Source: Desulfobacterales bacterium
GTDB taxonomy: Bacteria > Desulfobacterota > Desulfobacteria > Desulfobacterales > JASJAZ01
Assembly (NCBI GenBank): GCA_030066785.1
Contig: JASJAZ010000008.1
Location: 1 to 57,274 of the forward strand
DNA length: 57,274 bases
Reading direction: 5' to 3'
Shown: piece after piece, positions 8,954 through 17,298 of the stretch
How positions within the stretch are numbered: position 1 is the stretch's first letter
How the letters are laid out: each line of letters opens with the position of its first letter
Notes under the pieces: generated by a model
Told to the model about the DNA's origin: nothing
Databases searched by the model: none
What the model saw: the letters and a program-made list of their open reading frames with translations, nothing else
Program-made: the position numbers and the translations under genes

Positions 8954-9000
8954 TTGACAAGCAAATCTTGTTAACATATTAACAAAATACAAGTTAACAA
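8954..9000 (+). promoter_or_regulatory. bamB operon promoter with overlapping inverted repeat
   Basis: TTGACA (8954-8959), a 17-base spacer and TATTAA (8977-8982). An inverted repeat, TTGTTAA and TTAACAA separated by CATA (8968-8985), overlaps the -10, and a further TTAACAA follows at 8994-9000. A repressor bound here would block RNA polymerase. The ribosome binding site AAGGGG (9031-9036) precedes the bamB ATG at 9044. Confidence 0.75.
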
Positions 9001-9043
9001 ATAATACTTTATGCAATAAAGATGATTACAAAGGGGCCTAAAT

Positions 9044-11035
9044 ATGAGGTATGCAGAAACGGGGTTTAATCTAGAAGTTGATTTAACCCGGGGAAACATT
9101 GAAAAGGTAGCAACTGACCCTAAAGACACCGAACTCTATCTGGGCGGCCTGGGTACGAATGCCAAGATATTATGGGACAGGGTACCTCCCGAAGTCGAGG
9201 CCTTTTCTCCCGAGAATCTATTGATATTCGCAGCCGGACTATTATGCGGCACGCCTGCCATCGGTTGCAATCGTACAATTGTCACCACCATTTCTCCCCA
9301 GACCAAGCTGATGGCATTTTCAATGATGGGAGGCTTTCTTGCACCGGAATTAAAGTATGCCGGGTACGACAAAGTGATCCTTCGCGGCAAGTCCCCATCC
9401 CTGGTATATTTATGGATCAACAACGACAAGGTTGAAATTCGGGATGCCGCTCATCTCAAAGGCAAAGGCGCCATTGAAACGGCGGAAATTATCCGCAAAG
9501 AACTGAAGCAGCCCAAAGCCCAGGTCGCCGCTATCGGTATGGCCGGTGAAAATAGGGTTTTTTATGCGTCCATTGAGCAGGGCCGCTCCAGCGCCAGTCG
9601 CGGCGGTATCGGGGCCGTCATGGGCGACAAAGGGGTAAAGGCCATTGTTGTCCGCGGCACTCAGGACATCAATGTTGCCCAGCCTGAAGCGTTTATGGAA
9701 CTCACTAACGAAGTAATGGATTATATACAATTCCGGAATGACAATCCCATTCCGGGGGTCATGCCGATTCTGGCTGGGCTTGGATCGCCCCAGGAGATGA
9801 AGGTCCATGATGAGAAGTGGCACACTGAAAACTTCAATTGGGGAAATTCCCGAACCCGGCGCAAAGGCTTTTGGACCGATGAAATTGCCCTTGAGTGGAT
9901 GGAAACACTGGACAATGCCCGCACGCGGCTGATTAGTTGCTATAACTGCCCGATGACCTGCGGCGCAACCATTTCCATGCCGGGCCTGCCGACCTATATG
10001 ATGAAATGCTTTACCAAACTAACCTATACAATGGCCGCATATTCCGACCTCGATTTCGGTTTGAGGATTGCCCAGCGTGCCACCGAATACGGCCTGGACG
10101 GATTTTCCGCCCCCCAAGTGATGGCCTTCGCCCTTGAATTGCTCGAAAACGGAATTCTGACCGATGATGATTTCCCGGAAATGCCGGCTGATACCGAGGG
10201 CCGATTCTATTATCTGCTGGACAAAATTGTTCGACGTGAAGGTATTGGAGACATCCTGGCCAACGGCACTTATTGGGCGGCCAAAGAGATCGGCAACGGC
10301 GCCGAAGATTATGCCCATAACAACATCAAGAAGCACGAACAGCTACCGCTCAAACTTTCCATGCTCAATCCGATTTACTATTTGATGTACTGCACGGGCG
10401 AAAAGATCAACATTACCCAGATTGAAGGCCAGTTTCCCCAGGCGCCCTACCCCAAGAAAGAGCACCGGGAAGCGTTTGTGAAGGACTGGCACCAGGTTCC
10501 GGACGATAAGTTCAAACAATATTTTGTGGACTGGAACCCGCGCGGAGAGAATTCAATGCCCTTTTATCCAACCGTTGACATGTGTTGCGATATTGTCGAC
10601 TGGCAAGAGATGATGCACTACATCGATGACGCACTCGGTCAGTGTGCGGGCTTGTCATCCTTCCCTCTGAAACCACCCTACCATATCCACAATTACCCCA
10701 AGTTTATTTCAGCAGGCGCTGGCATCGAGATGGATGAAGACTCGTTGAGCAAGGCCGCCAAAAGATACCGAACCCTGGTCAGAGCGATTAATATTAGAAG
10801 GGGTATGCGAAGAAAAGATGAGACGCCGCCGGAAAACCATTGGAAGAAAAGGTTTCCCGAACTTGAAAAGGAGCTGTTGGATACCTACTACAAATTCAAG
10901 GGCTGGAACCACGACGGCATTCCCACCAAAGCGTCTTTACACGAATTGGGGCTCGACTATGTTGGTGAAGATTTTGTTAAGAGAGGGATCTTAACGGTTA
11001 ATGAGGATGTTCCTTCCGAAGAGGCAACAGCCTAA
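9044..11035 (+). CDS. bamB: Class II benzoyl-CoA reductase, tungsten active-site subunit BamB
   Basis: A 663-residue member of the aldehyde:ferredoxin oxidoreductase family. The N-terminal tungstopterin domain has YLGGLGTNAKILWD and the conserved RGGIGAVMGDKGVKAIVVRG near residues 187-206. The [4Fe-4S] ligands are CYNCPMTC near residues 304-311 and a later Cys in GQCAGLSSF. BamB reduces the ring of benzoyl-CoA to cyclohexa-1,5-diene-1-carbonyl-CoA without ATP, in complex with BamC. The assignment rests on this motif set plus the exact bamBCDEFGHI order downstream. It is the first gene of the operon, under a strong promoter at 8954. Confidence 0.93.
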   Translation: MRYAETGFNLEVDLTRGNIEKVATDPKDTELYLGGLGTNAKILWDRVPPEVEAFSPENLLIFAAGLLCGTPAIGCNRTIVTTISPQTKLMAFSMMGGFLAPELKYAGYDKVILRGKSPSLVYLWINNDKVEIRDAAHLKGKGAIETAEIIRKELKQPKAQVAAIGMAGENRVFYASIEQGRSSASRGGIGAVMGDKGVKAIVVRGTQDINVAQPEAFMELTNEVMDYIQFRNDNPIPGVMPILAGLGSPQEMKVHDEKWHTENFNWGNSRTRRKGFWTDEIALEWMETLDNARTRLISCYNCPMTCGATISMPGLPTYMMKCFTKLTYTMAAYSDLDFGLRIAQRATEYGLDGFSAPQVMAFALELLENGILTDDDFPEMPADTEGRFYYLLDKIVRREGIGDILANGTYWAAKEIGNGAEDYAHNNIKKHEQLPLKLSMLNPIYYLMYCTGEKINITQIEGQFPQAPYPKKEHREAFVKDWHQVPDDKFKQYFVDWNPRGENSMPFYPTVDMCCDIVDWQEMMHYIDDALGQCAGLSSFPLKPPYHIHNYPKFISAGAGIEMDEDSLSKAAKRYRTLVRAINIRRGMRRKDETPPENHWKKRFPELEKELLDTYYKFKGWNHDGIPTKASLHELGLDYVGEDFVKRGILTVNEDVPSEEATA

Positions 11036-11067
11036 CATAAGCTAAATTAGAGTGGAGGGCGTGAACC

Positions 11068-11613
11068 TTGAAATCTCAAAAGACCAAAAAAACAATCAAA
11101 ACAATAAAAATCGATGTGGACAAATGCAACGGTTGCCGGGCCTGTGAAATGATCTGCTCTGCTTTTCACGCCGAACCGAAATACAGCAGCAATAATCCCG
11201 CTAGATCGAGGATTCGAATTATTCGCGAACCACTGCGCGACCTATACATTCCTGTTTATGCAGGTGAATATGCCGTTGCCGAGTGCGCGGGTAGGGATAA
11301 ATACACCATTGACGGGAAAGAATATGACGAGTGCTCTTTCTGTCGGGCATCGTGCCCGTCAAGGGACGAATTCAAAGAACCCGATTCCGGCCTCCCGCTC
11401 AAATGTGATATGTGCGAGGGTGAACAGGAGCCCTTGTGTGTAAAGTGGTGCATGCACGACGCATTGCTTCTTGAAGAAAGAGAAGAAGAAGTCGATGAAC
11501 CGGAGCCCGAGGATGAACAGGAAGAGTTGGAAATCGGATTGGAAGCTTTGGCTGACAAGTACGGCTTGGAAAAGGTAAAAGACGCGATGGCCCGAATTTC
11601 TAAAAAGGATTAA
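11068..11613 (+). CDS. bamC: Benzoyl-CoA reductase FeS subunit BamC
   Basis: A 181-residue polyferredoxin that shuttles electrons to BamB. Cysteine groups are CNGCRACEMIC near residue 19, CSFCRASC near 91 and CDMCEGEQEPLCVKWC near 113, enough for three [4Fe-4S] clusters. The C-terminal 50 residues are very acidic (EEREEEVDEPEPEDEQEE) and have no cluster motif; they may be a docking tail. The start is a TTG at 11068, chosen because GGAGGG at 11054-11059 sits eight bases before it and no in-frame ATG fits. It lies 32 bases after bamB. Confidence 0.9.
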   Translation: MKSQKTKKTIKTIKIDVDKCNGCRACEMICSAFHAEPKYSSNNPARSRIRIIREPLRDLYIPVYAGEYAVAECAGRDKYTIDGKEYDECSFCRASCPSRDEFKEPDSGLPLKCDMCEGEQEPLCVKWCMHDALLLEEREEEVDEPEPEDEQEELEIGLEALADKYGLEKVKDAMARISKKD

Positions 11614-11648
11614 CCCGGCAAGGTCAAAAAAAAGGATCAATAAAGACA

Positions 11649-12800
11649 GTGGAAACAGTCGCCCCTTTCAAAGAAGTCATTGATGAGATTAAAGAATCAG
11701 GTGGAGACGCCTTCAGGTACTGCTTTCAATGCGGATTATGTGATACGGTTTGCCCCTGGAACAAGGTCAGGCAATTCAGCATCCGCAAGATCATTCGTGA
11801 AGCGACATTTGGATTGACCGAAATCGAAGGCGAGAATATATGGCGCTGTACGACCTGCGGAAGATGCCCTGAGCGTTGTCCCAGAGGCGTGAAACAGATT
11901 GAGGTCGGAGTTTCTCTGCGACGGGTCGCCTCAGCCTATGAAGTTTTTCCCGCCTCGGTACGCTCCGCGCGTACGGCCAGAGCCAGCCTCATCTCCGAAG
12001 GTAACCCTCTGCAGGTGGAACGCAGCAAGCGTGCGGATTGGGCCAAGGGTCTGGCGGTTAAAACATTCAGCGAGGAAATGGAGATATTGTACTTCGCTGG
12101 CTGTTACCTTAGTTTCGATCCCAGAATGAAAAAGGTGGCTGTGGCCACGGCCGATATCCTCAACAAGGCCGGCGTTGACTTCGGCATACTGGGCAACAAA
12201 GAAAACTGCTGCGGCGAGAGCATCCGCAAAATCGGCAGTGAGAATGTATTTAAGGATCTAGCCAAACAAAACATCAAAACTTTTATCGATGCGGGTGTGA
12301 AAAAAATCGTTGTTTCATCACCGCATTGCTACCACACCTTCAAAAATGAATATCCTGAATTCATGGTGAACTTTGAGGTAATTCATATCGCTCAGTATAT
12401 ATCTGAGCTGATCAATGAAGGGCGACTTCAGATAAGCAATGCCTATGACAAAAAAGTAACCTATCATGATCCGTGTTACCTAGGGCGACATAACGACATA
12501 TATGATGCGCCCCGCGACATACTTCAGAAAATTCCCGGGTTGGAGCTGGTCGAGATGGTGGATTCTCGCTCTAACAGCTTATGCTGCGGCGGCGGTGGCG
12601 GAAGAATTTGGATGGACACGCCCAAGGAGGAAAGATTTTCAGATATTAGATTACAGCAATCCAAAGCTTCGGGGGCGCAGGTGCTGGTCACGGCCTGCCC
12701 TTATTGCATCACCAACTTCGAGGAAAGCCGCTTGAACCTCGAGTATGATGACGTCATAGAAATTAAGGATATCACGGAAATTATCCAGGAAATTATCTAG
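11649..12800 (+). CDS. bamD: BamD, HdrD-like FeS protein
   Basis: A 383-residue soluble protein with two [4Fe-4S] motifs at the N-terminus (CFQCGLCDTVCP and CTTCGRCPERCP) and two CCG domains like HdrB/HdrD. The first has AGCYLSF, NCCGES and SPHC, so the first Cys of the CxxC pair is Ser; the second is complete (HDPCYLGRHND, LCCGGGGGRIW, CPYC). It has no membrane helices, unlike the two membrane oxidoreductases of this window. It is thought to link BamBC with the BamE-I electron-bifurcating part. It starts at GTG 11649, 35 bases after bamC. Confidence 0.88.
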   Translation: METVAPFKEVIDEIKESGGDAFRYCFQCGLCDTVCPWNKVRQFSIRKIIREATFGLTEIEGENIWRCTTCGRCPERCPRGVKQIEVGVSLRRVASAYEVFPASVRSARTARASLISEGNPLQVERSKRADWAKGLAVKTFSEEMEILYFAGCYLSFDPRMKKVAVATADILNKAGVDFGILGNKENCCGESIRKIGSENVFKDLAKQNIKTFIDAGVKKIVVSSPHCYHTFKNEYPEFMVNFEVIHIAQYISELINEGRLQISNAYDKKVTYHDPCYLGRHNDIYDAPRDILQKIPGLELVEMVDSRSNSLCCGGGGGRIWMDTPKEERFSDIRLQQSKASGAQVLVTACPYCITNFEESRLNLEYDDVIEIKDITEIIQEII

Positions 12801-12867
12801 CCCATATTGGGACTAACCCGGCCGATCTAAGATTCAATGGCCTGAAAATATAATGAGGGGATCGAAA

Positions 12868-15800
12868 GTGGAAAACGAAGTATTGCCAAAGGAAGTCATT
12901 CAACAATTTTCCGGGAGCCTTGAAGGCGCCAATTTCGGAGATGTTATGGTTGTCGGCGGCGGCATCAGCGGCATCCAGGCGTCTCTTGATCTGGCCACGG
13001 CAGGATTTAAAGTCTATTTGGTTGAAAAAGGACCAAGCATTGGCGGCCATATGGCCCAGCTTGACAAGACCTTTCCAACCAATGACTGCTCCATGTGAAT
13101 CCTGGCGCCCAAACTGGTCGAGGTCGGCCGGCACCCCAACATAGAAATTTTGACATTCACGGAAGTCGACGGTGTAGAGGGACAAGCAGGTGATTTCAAA
13201 GTCACCCTGACCACCAAGCCCCGATACATTATCGAGGACAAATGCACGGGCTGCACCACCTGCGTAAAGTACTGCCCGGTAGAATACCCCGATCCCTTCA
13301 ATCAAGAAATATCGGACAACAAGGCTGTGCATGTATACTTTTCCCAGGCTATTCCCCTGGTGGCCTACATTGACGAAAGCTGTCTTTTTCTGAAAGAGGG
13401 AAAGTGCGATATCTGCCGAGGCGTGTGTCAGGCCGATGCCATCGATTTCAAACAAACCACAGAGAAAAAACAAGTCAATGTCGGGGCCATCATCTTGTCA
13501 TCCGGCATGCAACCGTTCGATCCGCAAACCAAAGATGAATACCAATACGGCAAGCTGCCGAATGTGGTCACCAGCATGGATTATGAACGGCTGCTTTCCT
13601 CCACCGGCCCATACGGCGGCAAGGTATTGCGCGGTTCCGACCGCAAGCATCCCCAGAAGGTCGCCTGGATTCAATGTGTCGGATCCAGACGGGTGCTCGA
13701 GGATGAAAACAGTTATTGCTCCGGCGTATGCTGCACCTATACCCAGAAGCAGGTGATCCTGACCAAGGATCATGAACCCGACGCCCAGTGCACCATTTTC
13801 CATAACGATATTCGCTCGTACGGCAAGGATTTTGAACGCTACTTTCAAAGGACGGAACAACTGCCCGGCGTAGAATTCATCAGAAGCTACACCTCCATCG
13901 TCGGAGAAAACCCGGCAAACAATAACGTCATTGTAAGATATGCGACCAATGATGATGGCGTCAAAGAAGAAGAATTCGAAATGGTGGTCTTGTCGGTGGG
14001 ATTGAATCCTCCGGCGGACAATGCGGTCTTGGCGGATAAATTCGGCTTAGAACTCAGTTCTCACGGATTCAATAAAGCCATTCACTCCAATCCCATGGAG
14101 ACCAATCAACGCGGCATTTTTGTCAGCGGCGCCTTTCAGGGACCTACCGATATACCCGAATCGGTATTTAGCGCCAGTGCGGCCGGCACCCAGTGCGGCG
14201 AAATGCTTGACTACCGGCGTGGGAAGCTGTCTACGGAGAGGGTTTATCCGCCCGAACGCGATATCTCCCAAGAGGCGCCCAAAATCGGCGTCTTTGTGTG
14301 CCATTGCGGGGCGAATATCTCCAGTGTGGTAAATGTTCCCGACACCGTAGAATATGCCATGACCCTGCCCAATGTGGTCTACGCCCAGGAACAGCTCTTT
14401 TCCTGCGCCAACAATTCTGCCAAGGAAATATCCGATCTGGCCAAGGAAAAAGGACTGAATCGGGTGGTGATCGCAGCTTGCTCCCCCCGAACCCTGGAGC
14501 CGTTGTTCCGGGACACCCTGCGCGAAGCCGGTCTTAATCAATATTACCTGGATATGGCCAATATCCGGGAGCACTGCTCCTGGGTGCATTCCAAAGAAAA
14601 GGAAGAGGCCACGGAAAAGGCGCAGGATATCATCAGAATGTCGATTGCCCGTGCCGGCCATCTGGAACCCTTGCAGGAATTCGACCTTCCGGTGAACAAA
14701 ACGGCCTTGGTGGTCGGCGGCGGTATCGCCGGTATGACCTGCGCGCTTTCCATCGCCAAACAGGGGCATGAGGTTCACCTGATTGAAAAAGCCAAAGACT
14801 TAGGCGGCATAGTCCGCCGAATCCATACCACCATCGAAGGGATGGATGTTCAAGCATATTTGAATGATCTGATACGGGCGGTCTACAATAATCCCCTTAT
14901 CCACGTATCCCATGAAGCCACCATCACCGACGTATCCGGCTACCTGGGTAATTTTGTTACCACGGTAAAGGCCGAAGGCCGGATCAAAGAGATCAAACAT
15001 GGCGCCTCGGTCATTGCCATCGGCGCGGACGTGTACAAACCCACCGAGTACCTTTACGGCGAAAATGATAAGGTCTTTACCCACATCGAATTAGGCGAAG
15101 AAATCGCCAAGCAAAATGAAACCGTTCTTAATGCCGAAAGCCTGGTGATGATCCAGTGCGTCGGCTGTCGAAACGAGGACAGAAATTATTGCAGTCGGGT
15201 GTGCTGCAGCCACGCGGTAAAAAATGCCTTGAAACTTAAAGAGACCAATCCTGCGATGGATATTTACATCCTCTTTCGGGACATGCGTACCTATGGATTG
15301 CGAGAGGATTATTACCGCGAAGCATCGGACAAACATGTAAGGTTTATTCGCTACGTACCGGAAGATCCGCCGCTGGTGGAAACAGCCAAAGAGGGCGGCA
15401 AAGATATTATTCGGGTCACCGTGCCGGATACCATTCTGGGCCAGCGGCTTGAGTTGGATGCCGATATCCTCTCGCTGGCGGCGGCGGTCATTCCTTCTGC
15501 ATCGACCAAAGAGGTCGCCGGGTTGTTCAAGGTGACATTGAGCCCGGATGACTTCTTTAAAGAAGCCCATGTCAAGCTAAAGCCCGTGGAGTTTGCCACT
15601 GATGGCGTATTTCTATGCGGAACGGCGCACTATCCCAAGCATATCCAGGAAACGATCAACCAGGCCTACGGCGCCGCCGGTCGGGTCCTGACGCTGCTTT
15701 CTAACGATACGGTTACCGCCTCGGGGTCGGTTTGCGAGGTGATCGAAAACGATTGTGTTTCATGCGGTGCCTGCATTACGGCATGCAGCTATGCCGCTAT

Positions 15801-16005
15801 AGATTTTATCGACACACCGAAAGGTAAAAAAGCGTGGGTCAATCCGATTCTCTGCAAGGGCGACGGTCTTTGCACGGCAAAGTGCCCCACCAGTGCGATT
15901 TTCCTGAAGCACTTTACCGATGAAGCAATTTGGAGCCAAATTGATGCGGCCACCACAAGTGAAGAGATAATACAGCAAATTGATGCCGCGGCTGAAAATG
16001 AATAA
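12868..16005 (+). CDS. bamE: BamE, HdrA-like FAD/FeS selenoprotein (UGA decoded as Sec)
   Basis: One reading frame runs through an in-frame TGA at 13096-13098. Upstream it reads FPTNDCSM and downstream [15 protein letters not shown]; HdrA homologues have Cys at the TGA position, so Sec is inserted (codon 77 from GTG 12868, codon 82 from ATG 12853). GTG is preferred because GAGGGG lies seven bases before it. The protein of about 1045 residues carries two HdrA-like FAD modules: [20 protein letters not shown] near the start and [20 protein letters not shown] near the middle. FeS motifs include [12 protein letters not shown] and two C-terminal ferredoxin clusters ([24 protein letters not shown]). 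FAD here is the likely bifurcation site. A hairpin at 13114-13131 may be the SECIS. Confidence 0.92.
13096..13131 (+). promoter_or_regulatory. Sec UGA codon and SECIS-like hairpin in bamE
   Basis: UGA at 13096-13098. Downstream CTGGTC (13114-13119) can pair with GGCCGG (13126-13131) over six pairs, two of them G-U, leaving the loop GAGGTC. The loop contains GGUC, as in the Escherichia coli fdhF SECIS, starting 23 bases after the UGA, which is within the usual range. Function is inferred from this likeness. Confidence 0.6.
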
Positions 16006-16055
16006 GGGTGTATACATGAGGCAAGTCATAAAGGCGATCAAAGGGGGTGAAAGTG

Positions 16056-16823
16056 ATGAGTGCCGGCCTTGAATTTAAACCTAAAGTTTTAGGCTTTGTC
16101 TGCCATTGGTGAGCCTACGGGGCTGCTGACCTGGCTGGAGTTTCCAGACTACAATATACAAGTGAAATGCGGCTTATTCGGATCATGTGTTCCGGTCGCA
16201 TCGACTTGGAATTCATCCTCAGAGCTTTCGCAAATGGACAAGACGGCGTGTTTATCGGCGGTTGCCGCTTAGATGAGTGCAACTATATCACCCACGGCAA
16301 TTACGATGCGTGGGCCAATACCTACCTATGTAAAAAGATATTAGCGTACATGGGCCTGAACCCCGCGAGGCTGAGAATCGATTTTATGTCCGGCGCCGAC
16401 GGGAATCTGCTGGCCGAAGCCACCGACGATTTTACCGCGCAATTAAAAAAGCTGGGACCCATCGGTGAAAGTGAAGGATTAGACCCTAAGGCGTTAAAGG
16501 TTGGTCTCGAAGCGGCCAGGAAATTGGTTCCTTACATCAGGCTGGTGGAAAGAGAACGGCTCAGAGTACCAGTTAAGACCAAAGAAGCGTATACTGAATT
16601 TTTTGAAAGCAACGAGACAGACCGGTTAGTTGATGACCTTTTATCAGATAAGTGGGCGATCAGCCAGATCATGTTGCTTTTAGAGGAGAAACCCCTTTCG
16701 ACGAGAGACATTTCTGAAAGGCTGGGCCTGAACCCGTCCGATGTGTCCCGACACATGAACACTTCATCACGGCACGGGTTGGTTAAGTACGATGCCGCCA
16801 ACAAATGTTACACGTTGGCCTGA
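16056..16823 (+). CDS. bamF: BamF, MvhD/FrhD-like FeS selenoprotein (UGA decoded as Sec)
   Basis: The frame begins at ATG 16056 (AAAGGGGGTGA ribosome binding site at 16040-16050) and contains TGA at 16110-16112, reading VCHW-Sec-AYGAADLAG. MvhD/FrhD homologues have Cys there, in the CxWC-x-YG motif that binds the [2Fe-2S] cluster. It continues with MCSGRID, GGCRLDECNY and a C-terminal extension that looks like a winged helix (STRDISERLGLNPSDVSRHM), unusual for plain MvhD. The protein is about 255 residues. MvhD passes electrons between HdrA and a hydrogenase or NADH module; here the partners are BamE and BamGHI. A reading from ATG 16167 would lose the cluster motif. Confidence 0.9.
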
Positions 16824-16836
16824 GGAAAGACGGATT

Positions 16837-17289
16837 ATGGATATCGAAAAAATAGACCGGATCATTGATAAACATAACAGCGACGCCAGCGCACTTATTC
16901 AAATACTGCTGGATATTCAAAGCGAAAACAACTGGCTTCCTAAAGAAGCCCTGGACAGGGTTAGCCAACAGTTAGAAGTTCCGGCAACCCGGGTACAGCA
17001 CATCGCTACCTTTTATAAAGCCTTTAGTGTGGTTCCCAAGGGGCGTCATAAGGTCCACATATGTATGGGGACGGCCTGTCATGTCCGCGGAGCAACCCGC
17101 GTACTTGACAAAGTGCAGGAAGCGACGGGAATCAAACCCGGCGAAACGGATCTGGAATTGAAATTCAGCCTGGAAACCGTCAACTGCCTTGGTTGTTGTG
17201 CCTTGGGGCCGGTGATGGAAGTTAACGGTAAAGCCCATGGTAAGATGACACCGAGACAAACAACAGACGTGCTTAAAACTTATGAGTAG
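16837..17289 (+). CDS. bamG: BamG, NuoE-like [2Fe-2S] subunit
   Basis: A 150-residue NuoE/HydA-type thioredoxin-like ferredoxin. The four cluster ligands are in CMGTACHVRGA and NCLGCCALGP. The start is ATG 16837, six bases after TGAGGAAAGA, which itself overlaps the bamF stop; a longer frame from 16792 would run into bamF and is not supported. With BamH and BamI it forms an NADH-oxidising module like NuoEFG. Gene spacing on both sides is 13 and 9 bases, so it is translationally linked. Confidence 0.92.
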   Translation: MDIEKIDRIIDKHNSDASALIQILLDIQSENNWLPKEALDRVSQQLEVPATRVQHIATFYKAFSVVPKGRHKVHICMGTACHVRGATRVLDKVQEATGIKPGETDLELKFSLETVNCLGCCALGPVMEVNGKAHGKMTPRQTTDVLKTYE

Positions 17290-17298
17290 GGGAAAATT

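Noticed and set aside
13150-16005. Separate HdrA-like gene starting at ATG 13150
   Set aside because: The frame is continuous with 12868-13095 through a UGA at a conserved Cys position; splitting would cut the first FAD module.
16016-16072. Short frame ATG 16016, 18 codons, before bamF
   Set aside because: It overlaps the bamF start in another frame, has no recognisable product and ends at a TGA inside bamF.
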